DNA of 64,000 nucleotides from Atrina japonica (lineage: Eukaryota; Mollusca; Bivalvia; Pterioida; Pinnidae), in the NCBI GenBank assembly GCA_030159075.1, contig BROG01000550.1, positions 358,501 to 422,500 on the forward strand, written 5' to 3'. Positions 11,069 to 21,430 of the stretch are shown piece by piece (position 1 is the stretch's first letter; each line of letters starts with the position of its first letter). A model generated the notes under the pieces. That model was not told the DNA's origin. It searched no databases and saw only the letters and a list, made by a program, of their open reading frames with translations. A program made the translations under genes and the position numbers.

Positions 11069-11314
11069 CGTCCCACTCAAGAATCTTTCACTCATATGGA
11101 GATGTCACCAAGTGCTAGTGAAGGGCTTCAAATTTTGGCCTATGCTCGGCACTTACGGCCATTGAACAAATTTTGGCCTATGCTCGGCACTTACAGCCAA
11201 CACCTAATGTGACACGGGACCTCAATTTTTACTGTCTCACCCGAAGGACATAAAACCAATCTGCAGCCGGCTGGACAAGAGTCGAGAGTGCTACTGACTG
11301 AGCCAGGCCGGCCC
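11069..11314 (-). mobile_element. SINE-B copy inserted inside a minisatellite
   Basis: Minus-strand order: the tRNA-like head GGCCGGCCTGGCTCAGTCAG, then GACTCTTGTCCAGCCGG, GAGGTCCCGTGTCACATTAG, CCAAAATTTGAAGCCC, GGTGACATCTCCATATGAG and CTTGAGTGGGAC. The CAAA tail is missing. An internal segment (AAATTTTGGCCTATGCTCGG on the plus strand) is present twice, at about 11,130 and 11,169, which is a 39-bp internal duplication. 25-bp array units flank both sides. Confidence 0.85.
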
Positions 11315-11720
11315 AGTTATAAGTGTGTTAATGTGTATTAGTTATAAGATACTTATATATAAGATAGTTGTATTTATTGCTTTATTATGTGTATAAATTA
11401 TAAGTGTCATAATGTGTATGACTTATTAGCACCGTTCAGGCATAGTGTAGTATGATTTGTACGGTAGCATAGTATGATAGTTTAGAAATGTTTTATGAAT
11501 TATTAGCATTCAGAATGTTCTACAAGTTACTAAAGTATTGTACTGTAGCATAATATGATAGTTTTCCAAGTTATTAGCATCATACATGAGCATTTAGTTG
11601 TATGATAGTTGTAAAATGTCATATGGATTATCAGTGTCATACTTGTGTTCACTTTCAACATGGTATGATAGTTTTGAAATATTGTATGAGTTATTAACGT
11701 TGTACTAGTTGTACTCCCAC
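11315..11720. repeat. Array remainder and decayed longer-period repeat
   Basis: To about 11,432 the sequence is diverged 25-bp units (AGTTATAAGTGTGTTAATG). Beyond that, GTATGATAGTTT plus TTATTAGCAT recurs about four times at roughly 70-100 bp spacing. Both share the GTTAT…AGC…CAT core, so the second may be an expanded, decayed form of the first. Confidence 0.6.
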
Positions 11721-12486
11721 AAACAATGAAAATATGAGAACCAAAGTTTGGTGAGATGTCTGCCTGTAGGTAGTTAAATTGGCCTTTGGTGTGGCATCCT
11801 AGATGATCTGTTTGAAGCATAAAACTAAGTCTAAAGATTAACATCAAATGGTAGATATTTATATCAAGTGCATTATCCAGACCAAACATGCAGGCCAGTG
11901 GTAAATTTTGTACTGCATGATGTATAGTTCCATGAGCTTAGTACAAAACATCATCTATGAATAAATTTAAGTACATAATCATGACATTTATAAAGAAAAG
12001 TGTTGGATCTATTCATCATTTAAGATGCTATCGTCATAACACAGAAAGTGTTTACGATCTTATCTCTCATATGCTGTTTAATTCAATATGTATTGAATGA
12101 GATTGGCATTATATATTTATTCAATAAAAGTTGTAGTAATAAATCACCGGAAATTAGCCTGTCATTGTAGATACAATTTTTTTTTTTGGATTTATTTTAT
12201 TCCAATTTTATTTTCAAATCATAGAATTGAAAACAAAAAGTTCACCTTCCTCATGTTCATTCTCAGATTACAAATTAACATGCCAAAGTTGTTCTGAGAT
12301 ATGTCATTTAAGAACACATGACAATATTTAAAGTACATTTGACATTTGTATCATAGTAAAAGGTTTCAAATTCTGTGTATATATTTAGTATGAAAGGGGA
12401 GAAATATGTAAATATAGTAAAAGTCACAAAGGATGGGATGATATATTAAATTTCTGCCTATTGTTAGTTATATTCATTTTAAATGG
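11721..12486. other. Non-coding stretch
   Basis: AT-rich sequence without a supported gene or repeat. Several short open frames on both strands have no family features. Confidence 0.5.
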
Positions 12487-12735
12487 TTTTTTATGACACT
12501 TTCAACAATATTTCAGTTATATGGTGATCACCATTTTTTGCTTTTTAATAGTAGAGGAGAGAACCCGGTTACAATGTGCCCGGGAAAAGACCACCGGCCT
12601 TCCACAAGTCAACTGGCAATTTTTCACAAGATCAGCTAAGTTTTTAGCAGTGGCTCTTTATGATTAGAGGTGTGATACTCCATGGTTTGAAAAAAACATG
12701 ATCCACTATCCCCTTGGTCAAAGAGACCATCACTT
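12487..12735 (-). mobile_element. SINE-A copy, diverged
   Basis: Minus-strand order matches SINE-A: a degraded head (box B lost), AGTATCACACCTCTAATC, CAGTTGACTTGTGGAAGG, GTAACCGGGTTCTCTCC, then CATATAACTGAAATATTG at the 3' end. The head is strongly mutated, so the copy is old. Confidence 0.75.
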
Positions 12736-13324
12736 GTTACGAGAACAAGTCCTGTTTCACATAAAAATGACATGTATAGTATTTCGATGGTTCTCTTGTA
12801 CAGAATTTCATCAAATTCCATTAAAATTTTATCTATCTTGAAATTCATCTGTTAACTGAAAAATTCTCACTCATTGCATTGTTTTATAAAATGCACTCTC
12901 AGAGGTAAAAATTGAGTTAGAGTGTGTAAGATATATTTGTGAGTTCTTTATATAAACTATACAAAACCTGTACAGAAATTTATTTTCTCTGCTTTCCTGG
13001 GGCTCAAAGGGTGGAGCCAAAACAAAAGATTCAATCTTTTAAAAATCTTTTTTTATACTTTAATATGAATAACAAACAGACCATGTATGAATTTATTATG
13101 AGCAAATAGACCTTAACAAAACCTGAAATTCATGACCCATGGTTCAACAATCTAAAAAAAATTCACTTGTCCTGCAGGGCAAGTGGTCTATGCATATCTT
13201 CTTGTCTGAATGCAAATGTCAGATGTCCGAAAATTGAATATATTCATTGATTAACTTTTCAGTTGTTTATTGAAAAATGATCGATTATTACATTTTGTAT
13301 TGTGCTGTACATCAGCTTGGTAAC
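12736..13324. other. Non-coding stretch
   Basis: No gene is supported. At about 13,167-13,186 there is an ACTTGTCCTGCAGGGCAAGT palindrome. A similar ACTTGTCCTACTGGACAAGT lies in the dimeric repeat near 52,460, so this may be a fragment of that family. Confidence 0.5.
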
Positions 13325-14570
13325 AGCATTAAGCCAGTCATAAAGCCAGAGACTTGTCTAGTGAAAACAACACAGCATAAAGCCAGAGACTCGTCGAATG
13401 AAAACAACACAGCATAAAGCCAGAGACTTGTCTAGTGAAAACAACACAGCATAAAGCCAGAGACTTGTTTAGTGAAAACAACACAGCATAAAGCCAGAGA
13501 CTCATTTAATGAAAACAACACAGCATAAAGCCAGAGACTTGTCTAGTGAAAACAACAAAGCATAAAGCCAGAGACTCATCTGGAGAAAACAATACAGCAT
13601 AAAGCCAGAGACTCATCTAATGAAAATGACACAGCATAAAGCCAGAGACTTGTCTAGTGAAAACAACAAAGCATAAAGCCAGAGACTCATCTGGAGAAAA
13701 CAATACAGCATAAAGCCAGAGACTCATCTAATGAAAACAACACAGCATAAAGCCAGAGACTTGTCTAATGAAAACAACACAAAGCATAAAGCTTGTCTAG
13801 AGACAACAAAGCATCATCATCTGGAGAAAACAATACAGCATAAAGCCAGAGACTCATCTAATGAAAATGACACAGCATAAAGCCAGAGACTCATTTAGTG
13901 AAAACAACACATCATAAAGCCAGAGACTTGTCTAGTGAAAACAACACATCATAAAGCCAGAGACTCATCTAATGAAAACAATACAGCATAAAGCCAGAGA
14001 CTCATCTAATGAAAATGACACAGCATAAAGCCAGAGACTCATTTAGTGAAAACAACACATCATAAAGCCAGAGACTTGTCTAATGAAAACAACACAGCAT
14101 AAAGCCAGAGATTCGTCTAATGAAAAATGACACAGCATCAAGCCAGAGACTTGTCCAGTGAAAACAACAAAGCTAAAGCCAGAGACTTGTCTAATGAAAA
14201 CAACACGTCATAAAGCCAGAGACTCGTCTAATGAAAACAACACATTATAAAGCCAGAGACTCGTTGAATGAAAATGACACAGCATAAAGCCAGAGACTCG
14301 TTTAGTGAAAACAACATGTCACAAAGCCAGAGACTCCTCTAGTGAAAACAACACAGCATAAAGCCAAAGATCTATTTAGTAAATGACACAGCATGAAGGC
14401 AGAGACTCATATAATAAAATGACATGGCATAAAGCTAAAGACTCATTTAGTAAAAACAACACAGCATAAAGCCAGAGATCCATTTAGTAAAAAAAAAGAA
14501 TACAGCATGAAGCCAGAGACTCATCTAGTGAAAATGCCAAGGCATAAATTAAGCCAGAAACTGATTCAGT
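13325..14570. repeat. Minisatellite, 37-bp unit, ~33 copies
   Basis: The unit is AGCATAAAGCCAGAGACT, then CATCTAATGAAAACAACAC, 37 bases. Variants at the TTGTCTAG/CATCTAATG position and AATGACAC/AACAACAC alternate. Divergence increases toward the right end (14,340-14,570), which suggests older edge units. It is not a CRISPR: the units abut with no unique spacers. Confidence 0.95.
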
Positions 14571-14900
14571 AAAAATGACACTGGACTCAAATATTGCTTT
14601 CTAAGTACAGTGTTATCCTCATCTTTCCATTTGTAACTATCAGACAATATTAGATCACTGAAATAAAGTTTATATCTAGAATCATATTCATTGAAATATG
14701 ATGCTTTGTGTGATTTGTAAAACACATGACACTCGAGGTTAATGGTGTCTGTTTGTAAGAATCTCAAATCGATCATAATCTTTGTATACTCCTCACCTTT
14801 GTTGTAGCACCTTGAAGATGCAGGTACACATGTACTTAACTTAATAGCTTATTACAGAGAGCAGCATCCTTTTGTGAACTTTTTATATACCTACAGTAGA
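14571..14900. other. Non-coding stretch
   Basis: No supported gene. A 75-residue minus-strand open frame (14,549-14,776) overlaps the array end and shows no domain. Confidence 0.5.
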
Positions 14901-15079
14901 TACAGTCAAACCCAAATATATTGAAATTGAAGCGAGATCAATTTTTCGTTGAAACAATTAAAGGTTTCAAAATAATTGGGGTATAATGGTTACAATTACA
15001 GTTGGCCAGTAATCCAAATAATTTCAAATAAAGCAGGATTTCAATGTAACAAGGTTCAGTATAAGTGGATTCAACTGTA
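14901..15079. mobile_element. MITE, ~179 bp, TA…CAGT ends
   Basis: The left end is TACAGTCAAACCCAAATATA; the right end read inward is TACAGTTGAATCCACTTATA. The imperfect inverted ends with TA at both borders fit a non-autonomous Tc1/mariner-pogo type element. The interior has repeated ATAATTTCAAA and no coding potential. Confidence 0.65.
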
Positions 15080-15261
15080 TAAACCTACCTTCTCTGTGAT
15101 AATTTCAAATCATTTAATTCATAGAATTTTATTGTTACATGATGAGAAAAAAAATATAATGCATTCTGTAGTGTGAAGTAGATATATATAGATATAAAAA
15201 TGCATTAGGTCACTTAAGTTATACAACATGCATGCATCATATGTAGAACATTTAACATCTT

Positions 15262-15570
15262 TACCGTATTTAATCCATTAAGCGCCCAGGGCACTACAAA
15301 AATCAGGAAAAAATGGATGGGCACTTAATGGGACCAATTAATAGTCAAATTAACATAAAACAGTTAATTTTTTATAAGTCACATTGGTAAAGTTGTTGTA
15401 GTTATTACCGAGGACCCCTATTGACATTCTTCTGTTGCTGGGGGTACAGATAAACTTTTATTTACGGCTTTCCATATTTCCTTGTCAACCAGCTAGAAAA
15501 GATTCATTACGTAACAAAAGAGGAGGGGTGGCTTATAAGGACAAGGGTGCTTAATGGGTCGAATGCTGTA
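15262..15570. mobile_element. MITE, ~309 bp, ends related to CCATTAAGCGCCC
   Basis: The left end is TACCGTATTTAATCCATTA, then AGCGCCCAGGG. The right end read inward is TACAGCATTCGACCCATTA, then AGCACCCTTG. The ends form an imperfect inverted repeat of about 30 bp with TA at each border. The interior has no open frame. Confidence 0.75.
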
Positions 15571-18137
15571 TTTTTATTTCATGTCTAAACCTGTTGCTCT
15601 AATTCTCTTCCGGTTTTTATTTAGTATTTATAGGGTACAGATAACAAATATCATAAACTAGATGTGCCACTTCTCTGAGTAGGTGTTGCAAGAACTCTGG
15701 GGACCATTATGTATTTTTCAGGCTCAAGTTTCTGAAGTGTCCTTTTTACCTTGACTTAGATGCAGATTTCAACATCACTTTATCAGAGTTTTGTTTCTCT
15801 TTGTGTATTTGTCAATGTCTGTCGGTATTTTCTTTTGGTCTATTCCACTTTATTCTGATGAACTTTCTACAACCAAATTTAATGACTTGATCAGAATCAA
15901 TTTGGAGGATGCTTTATTTGGTGTACACATCTGGTAACTGATGACAGTTCGTAGCCCTCTGGTGTGATATCAACTGCTGATTTTATTGTCATTTTAGTAG
16001 ACTCCAGACACCTCATAGGTCCACGGGTTTGAGATCTTGAACTTTTGACCTTCTCCTTTTAATATTGTTTCAATTTTTACAGATTATTTGTCCCTGGGCA
16101 TTTTGTTAGTAAACATAGTTGAAGTCTTACATACTGTTGAATGTTCTAGAAACATAAACAAAATGTTGCTTTACACAATTATATGCATTCACTGTTTTTC
16201 TCTTTTTCATCACCACATAATCAGGGTTAATCACAACTTAATTTATTCAGTAACTTTGAAAATTGCAGTAGAATTTGACAGAAGAGTTTGGATAAATCTT
16301 ATCTTACGAGATGCATTGGAATCTGAAGGAACATCTTCTTGTTCCTGGGTGCATCTGACCTTTTGTTGATATCTGCCGAGTTTAATTGCTAAGTCGTCAG
16401 TCTTAGTATCAAGCACTGCTGGCTGCACTCATATGCCTTGAGCAGACTCCTGGAAATCAACAGCAATATTTAGGTTTACATCTTATCACATCTTCTGTAC
16501 ATATAAATCAAACGAATTATATGCATTGATTTTACAGTTTCTCAAGATCACATACTCATCGCTTTAATATTATATCGGAAATTGCTTTATAATTCTGAGG
16601 TATTATTGAATGGGAATGTTAAAGAGAAACTACGTAAATTGCTCCTCTGTTTCTCTATCTCTGTTTCTTACTTATTTGAAGTAGTGTTTGTCCACTGTTA
16701 CACAGTAGCAAATCAACTCCTACTAATAGATATAATTAACAGTTCAATACTGAGTTGGTTAATCTCTGATTGAAGTTTGGAGTTTGTCTTTTGGTATTGA
16801 CAGTTATGTTCCACCATACTTTCATTACTCTATCTTCTTTGCAATTTTGCCTCTGCTATGCAAATTTTACTACTCACTTGAATCATGCTTTATTGATAAA
16901 CTTTACACAGAAATAGTAGAAACCTGTGGTGCACTAGGCTGCAATTTGACATCGATCTGGAAGCAAGCAGTGGATGATTTATTAATTTACCTGGCAATAT
17001 AATAACTTAAGTAATAGGAACAATAAATGCGTATGACCTTTCTTGTTTGAATACACAGATGGGGAGACATTGTGTCTGGGTTTAAATGGATATATTGTTG
17101 TTTGATTTTAAACCAGATAATTTTTCATACTAGCCTTAAAGCTAGTTATCAGTGACCAATCACCCCGAACCAATGATTTAAACATGATCTAATGTTAGGC
17201 ACTGCTACTTTGACACCGGTTAACTCTGCACCTTAGACAACATGTCTGATAATGGTCTCGGCTGCTATACAACATGAATTCAAGTCGACTGAATTGATCT
17301 TTGTAAGGGTCAGACCTTACAGTGGCATTCATTTATCAGAAAAGGTACACTACAGACTAATCCCTTGCATCTAGACAGATTTACATAATAACTGTACAAG
17401 CCAGTGCAAGCAATTGTTGCAAATATGTTTGTAGAAGAAATATCAATGTTGTCAAAGAGTTTGTTAAACATTTCAAGTACCCTTTCATTATAGATCACTT
17501 ATTCATTGACATAAAAACTAAAGTTCTTAGATTATGTTGACTAGGTAAACGTCAAAATCAACTCTCTTTGAATGAAAGGTTTTAAATCAACATCTTAAGA
17601 GTACTTTGTAATGTAAAGGTATTATTTGGTTTCCAATGTCAATGGGAGACATTCCCGTAATGACTGCAATGTACAACTCTTGTATTTAATAGCAGAGAGC
17701 CACAAGGTGAACGAAGCTTACATATTTTATATTGTGGACAGCTCAAGCGGGCACTTTGCCATGAAAGTTAAATAGATACAAGTGAAGAGGCTCTTATCTT
17801 GACAAGTGTGCTTATATACATATTCTACTCATTAGTATAGCTTCTGAAAGTTAAATTATGATTAATATCAATAGCTGAGCCATTTGTTAGCAAAACATTC
17901 AATTCTTGGTCTTATACATCAGTCATTAATAATCATGTTTATCACTTTGTATTTTACATATAATTACGTTAATCTTGTTTCAAAAGTTTTATTACAGCAT
18001 GTTCATACGTCAAAATAAAGTTGAGTTAAACATTGTCCAAAGGCTACATGACCCATAGTAGAAGGACAACTTTGCAACTGATTTAATGTTTTAATGTTTC
18101 CTGTTTAAAAAAAAACAACTTATCTCATCAACCCCTG
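15571..18137. other. Long non-coding stretch
   Basis: I see no gene, RNA gene, array or clear mobile element in about 2.6 kb. Several overlapping open frames of 60-93 codons occur on both strands (16,088-17,002; 17,310-17,498). They are T/A-driven, with no recognisable domain and no consistent splice context. Confidence 0.5.
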
Positions 18138-18206
18138 GAAAAGAATGGAATCTTCTGTAAATCAATGTCTTAGACCAATCCAAATGTGTCTTTAGGGGTG
18201 AATAAG
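18138..18206. repeat. Fragment of a dispersed repeat shared with 48,815-48,905
   Basis: On the minus strand this reads CACCCCTAAAGACACATTTG, then GATTGGTCTAAGACATTGATT. The plus strand at 48,826 reads CACCCCTAAAGACACATTTG, then GACTGGTTTAAGTCATTGATT. The shared block is about 70 bp with some 85% identity, in opposite orientations. Confidence 0.75.
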
Positions 18207-18219
18207 TTATACGATGTAT

Positions 18220-18283
18220 GGCAATGATAGCAGTGCCACACATTTTGACCTGTGCTATGGACTGGCACCAATGCAGTGAGGGC
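18220..18283 (-). mobile_element. SINE-B internal fragment
   Basis: On the minus strand GCCCTCACTGCATTGGTGCC, then AGTCCATAGCACAGGTCAAAA and TGTGTGGCAC match the middle of SINE-B as seen at 53,985-54,035. Both ends are lost. Confidence 0.65.
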
Positions 18284-19008
18284 TTTTTTTTCTTGTCACC
18301 TCAGTTTTACATTTCATCCAAAAGCCCCGTGGCTCACTTTTTATTATTTCAGGCCTTTTTCTATCAATTTTGGGAAAATGCCATTGGTCACACAGTTGGG
18401 AAATTTATGGAGTATTTGTGTCAAATTTGGGAGAATAGTTAGCATACATGTAAATCCACATGCAATGGAATATCTTTTTTCAAAGCATTTCCCTCAGCAA
18501 TAATATTATATTTTCATTATGGTCACAGTCTGCACCCCAGATTGGGAATTTTTTCACCAAATTGGGAAAAACACATGTAATTTGCATTGGGAAAGGGACT
18601 GAATTTCTGAAATTTTGCCCCTTGGAAACTATCGAAAAAGGCTTGGCCGTGCAAAAGAATCAAACCCAGGATGATAACTGTGTTTGAGTCTGCTGATCTT
18701 CCAATAGACCTACGCTAGCAGTCCTTGCTATTGATTTACTTACTAACAATCATTAGCACAAATGATTATGCTATAAAATTTTAGAAGACCAATTCACCAC
18801 ACCTTTGGGAAATAGCTGAAACTTACAAAATAAGAAATAGATAAAGAAAAATAATAAACAATCTTTTAAAATTGTTGTTTTATTTTTACCCTGGGACAAT
18901 TTAACATGAATTAGATGCATGGTCATGATAAGTATAGCACCCTCTACAACTTCTATGACCTTCGGACCAGGGTACATCAAGCAAGCAGACTGAGTACATA
19001 CATGTTTG
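18284..19008. other. Probable decayed repeat with TTGGGAA motifs
   Basis: TTGGGAAA or TTGGGAAT occurs five or more times between 18,370 and 18,600 in a moderately G+C-richer stretch. Overlapping short open frames here have no domain. I suspect an old mobile element but cannot place it. 18,690-19,008 shows nothing further. Confidence 0.35.
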
Positions 19009-19190
19009 TACAGTGAAATCTGTCTTAAGAGACCACTGTCATGAATGACCACTTGTTTTTTGAGTACACATTTTAAAAACCACTTAATTTTAAATTCCTT
19101 TGAATAAAACCTCTTTTGAGAGACAAATTATCTTGAGAGATCACATTTTCGTGGCAGATGGGACAATCTCTTAAGACAGGTTCCACTGTA
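19009..19190 (+). mobile_element. MITE-P, full-length copy, 182 bp
   Basis: The left end TACAGTGAAATCTGTCTTAA, then GAGACCACTGTCATG, is mirrored by the right end read inward, TACAGTGGAACCTGTCTTAA, then GAGATTG. The terminal inverted repeats are about 27 bp with TA at both borders. Internal landmarks are ATAAAACCTCTTTTGAGAGA and GTGGCAGATGG. No coding capacity. The TA plus CAGT ends suggest pogo/Tigger-type mobilisation (inference). This is the reference copy for the family here. Confidence 0.85.
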
Positions 19191-20265
19191 CTTATATTCA
19201 TAATGAACTTTAACCCTTTGAACCCTTAGTATCTACATGGTATGATCTTTCCTATTGTTTAGACCAGTCTATTATGTCCTGTAGGGTTTAAAGAGTTGCA
19301 TGTTTTGTGGTTAGGGATATGGAGATAATTCAGCGAAAATGCATTAAATAGCTGTGTTTACTCAAGAACATGGAACAAGGAAATCATGAGATGTTTGTTT
19401 TCAGAAGAGAACAACAGTAGTTATTTTGGTTAACTTAAGACAATATGTTATATTCAACTGTAGATAAACTATTTACTTTTTTCTATATACAAATAAAAGA
19501 AAACACAATGAAGGCAGAAGGGAAATCCAATCCAATTGATAGCATTGTTATATTTAGGGATCATGTTCACTTTTATAACTTGAACATGCTTTTCCTTTTT
19601 CTCAGCAAGAATTTCTTTTAAATGTTTGACTCATTATTTTAGCACAAAAGCAGCTGGCTCTAGTGACCATAGTTCTTTGTATCATATCAATAGTTTCACA
19701 GTGATTGCATGACTTGACAATAATTGAAATTGTTGATATGAAGACAAACAAACGAAATTCTTGAGTAAAATTAATTCTCTCTCCTTGACGCCAGTCCTCT
19801 ATTTAGTCCCAACACAAGAAAGATAAGTACTGGCCTTTTGCAGTGAACTTGGCCCCGAAGCTAACTGCAAGTTATTTGATCTGGTAAAAATTGAAAATGA
19901 GATAATCTGCAAACTGTTTTCAGACTGTCAAGGAACAACACATTTCATTGAAATACAGGTATTGTTAAACAGTTGGCATATAAGTATTTCATGTACCTGT
20001 AAACCATTAACTGATGTTGCCAGTGAACCTTGTTATTCTCTGGAAAACAGAGACCAATATGTCTTTTTATATCTGCTATTAAATACACCCCCAGAGAAAA
20101 GAAAAATGTTTTGATAAATTTTACATTTAGAGTGAACAAAAGACTGCCACTGCACATGAAAACCATTATAGTAAAAGCTGTTTAAACTTGAATCAGTTAG
20201 ATTTGAAACTTACGATAAGTTGAATCAGGTATTTCTATTGTGAGGTAGTGCACACTTTGTAATAG
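19191..20265. other. Non-coding stretch
   Basis: No gene supported. CATGGTATGATC…TAGACCAGTCTATTA near 19,235-19,275 faintly recalls the repeat at 48,815, but not strongly enough to call. Confidence 0.5.
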
Positions 20266-20739
20266 TAGTAAAACCTGCCTCAAAAGACAACTGTCATAAA
20301 AAAACCACAAGTCTTCAGAAACCACATTCAAAAAACCTCTTGGTTAAATAATCCTTTAAGTAAAACCTGTTTTGAGAGCCAACGTTTCCGTGGCAGATGG
20401 AATGATCTCTCAAGATGGATTTCACTGTATAGTGAAACCTGTTTTGAGAGCCAACGTTTCCGTGGCAGATGGAATGATCTCTCAAGATGGATTTCACTGT
20501 ATAGTGAAACCTGTTTTGAGAGCCAACATTTCCGTGGCAGATGGAATGATCTCTCAAGATGGATTTTACTGTATAGTAAAACCTCATCTTGAAAAACCTT
20601 TTGTCTTTTGAGACCACATTTTGATATCCACTCTGTTGAATATCTCTGTTAATAAACCTCTTTTGAGAGACCAGTTATTCTGTAAGACCACATTTCAGTG
20701 GCAGATGGGGTGGTCTCTCCCAAGACAGGTTCCACTGTA
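20266..20739 (+). mobile_element. MITE-P cluster: left half, triplicated right half, second full copy
   Basis: A MITE-P left end (TAGTAAAACCTGCCTCAAAA) is followed by three tandem 72-bp right halves (20361-20576). A second complete element follows (from ~20,575, TAGTAAAACCTCATC, to the end TTCCACTGTA at 20739). Each 72-bp unit runs from TAAAACCTGTTTTGAGAG through TTTCCGTGGCAGATGG to CTCAAGATGGATTTCACTGT. The 72-bp period gives mirror-image open frames on both strands; these are artefacts. Confidence 0.85.
20361..20576 (+). repeat. 72-bp tandem triplicate inside MITE-P
   Basis: Copies start at 20361, 20433 and 20505 and are nearly identical (one or two differences each). Each begins with an AAACCTGTTTTGAGAG block and ends with CTCTCAAGATGGATTTCACT, so each unit is itself bounded by imperfect inverted ends. 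Confidence 0.95.
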
Positions 20740-21180
20740 TTATTGTTAGTCTTATACATGCTATATTTCTGTAATATAAGGTCAGTCTTCATCTCTTCTC
20801 ATGAGTCACACTTTGTGATCAGTACCTTATCAGTGAAATTAATTTAGAATTGATTTTTTTTTTACCATAAACATTTCTCTGATACCAGTTAATTCATCTT
20901 AAATTACCAAAGCTTTGATGAGCATGTGCTGTAAGTAATTCTTATTTCAGTCACTCAATTAAATTACCATGATTTATTAAAGTTTAAGTTTTGGTATGAT
21001 ATTCAGAATTTAAATCTTGATAAGATATAAAAAAAATTGAAGGCTAGATCATGAATAAACCTTTAAATTGATAACTTTGAAGAACATCTAGTGCACTTGA
21101 ATCCATTTAAATGCTACACAGCAATACTTAACTCTGTAATATATTGGTAATACCATCCTTGACAAAGCAAGTATCTCATA
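20740..21180. other. Non-coding stretch
   Basis: AT-rich sequence with no supported feature. Confidence 0.5.
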
Positions 21181-21275
21181 TACTGTCTGTCTGTCTGTCT
21201 GTCCATACAGTAATATATTAGTCATTTCCAACTTAACTGTTTAACCTTTCTGTCTGTCTGTCAGTCTGTCTCCCC
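21181..21275. repeat. CTGT microsatellite tracts
   Basis: CTGTCTGTCTGTCTGTCTGT at 21,184-21,203 and a second tract at about 21,250-21,270. They border the foldback below. A third CTGT/CTAT tract lies at 21,693-21,715. Confidence 0.85.
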
Positions 21276-21282
21276 ATACGTA

Positions 21283-21430
21283 TACAAAACTACACATATG
21301 TTTCTATCAGACTGCACGTGATCATCCTAGCGGATGGATTCAATCAGAGGGTAGCTGAAGTTGAATCCATCCACTACAACTATCAAGTACAGTCTGATAA
21401 TACAGATAGAAACATTTGTGTGGTTTTGTA
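21283..21430. repeat. ~148-bp foldback, near-palindromic
   Basis: The left arm (ACAAAACTACACATATGTTT, CTATCAGACTGCACGTGATC, GCGGATGGATTCAA) is matched in reverse by the right arm (TTGAATCCATCC, CAAGTACAGTCTGATA, GATAGAAACATTTGTGTGG). The centre is near 21,352. Arms are about 65-70 bp with scattered mismatches and one ~10-base bulge in the right arm. It is probably a foldback element. A transcript would form a long hairpin. Confidence 0.85.

Noticed and set aside
13325..14570. CRISPR-like array of 37-bp repeats
   Set aside because: Units are contiguous with no spacers, and the window is eukaryotic.
15571..18137. Cluster of 60-93-codon frames on both strands
   Set aside because: They overlap on opposite strands, have no motifs, and are of the length expected by chance in AT-rich DNA.
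20315..20617. Mirror open frames with a 24-residue repeat
   Set aside because: Caused by the 72-bp MITE-P triplication.
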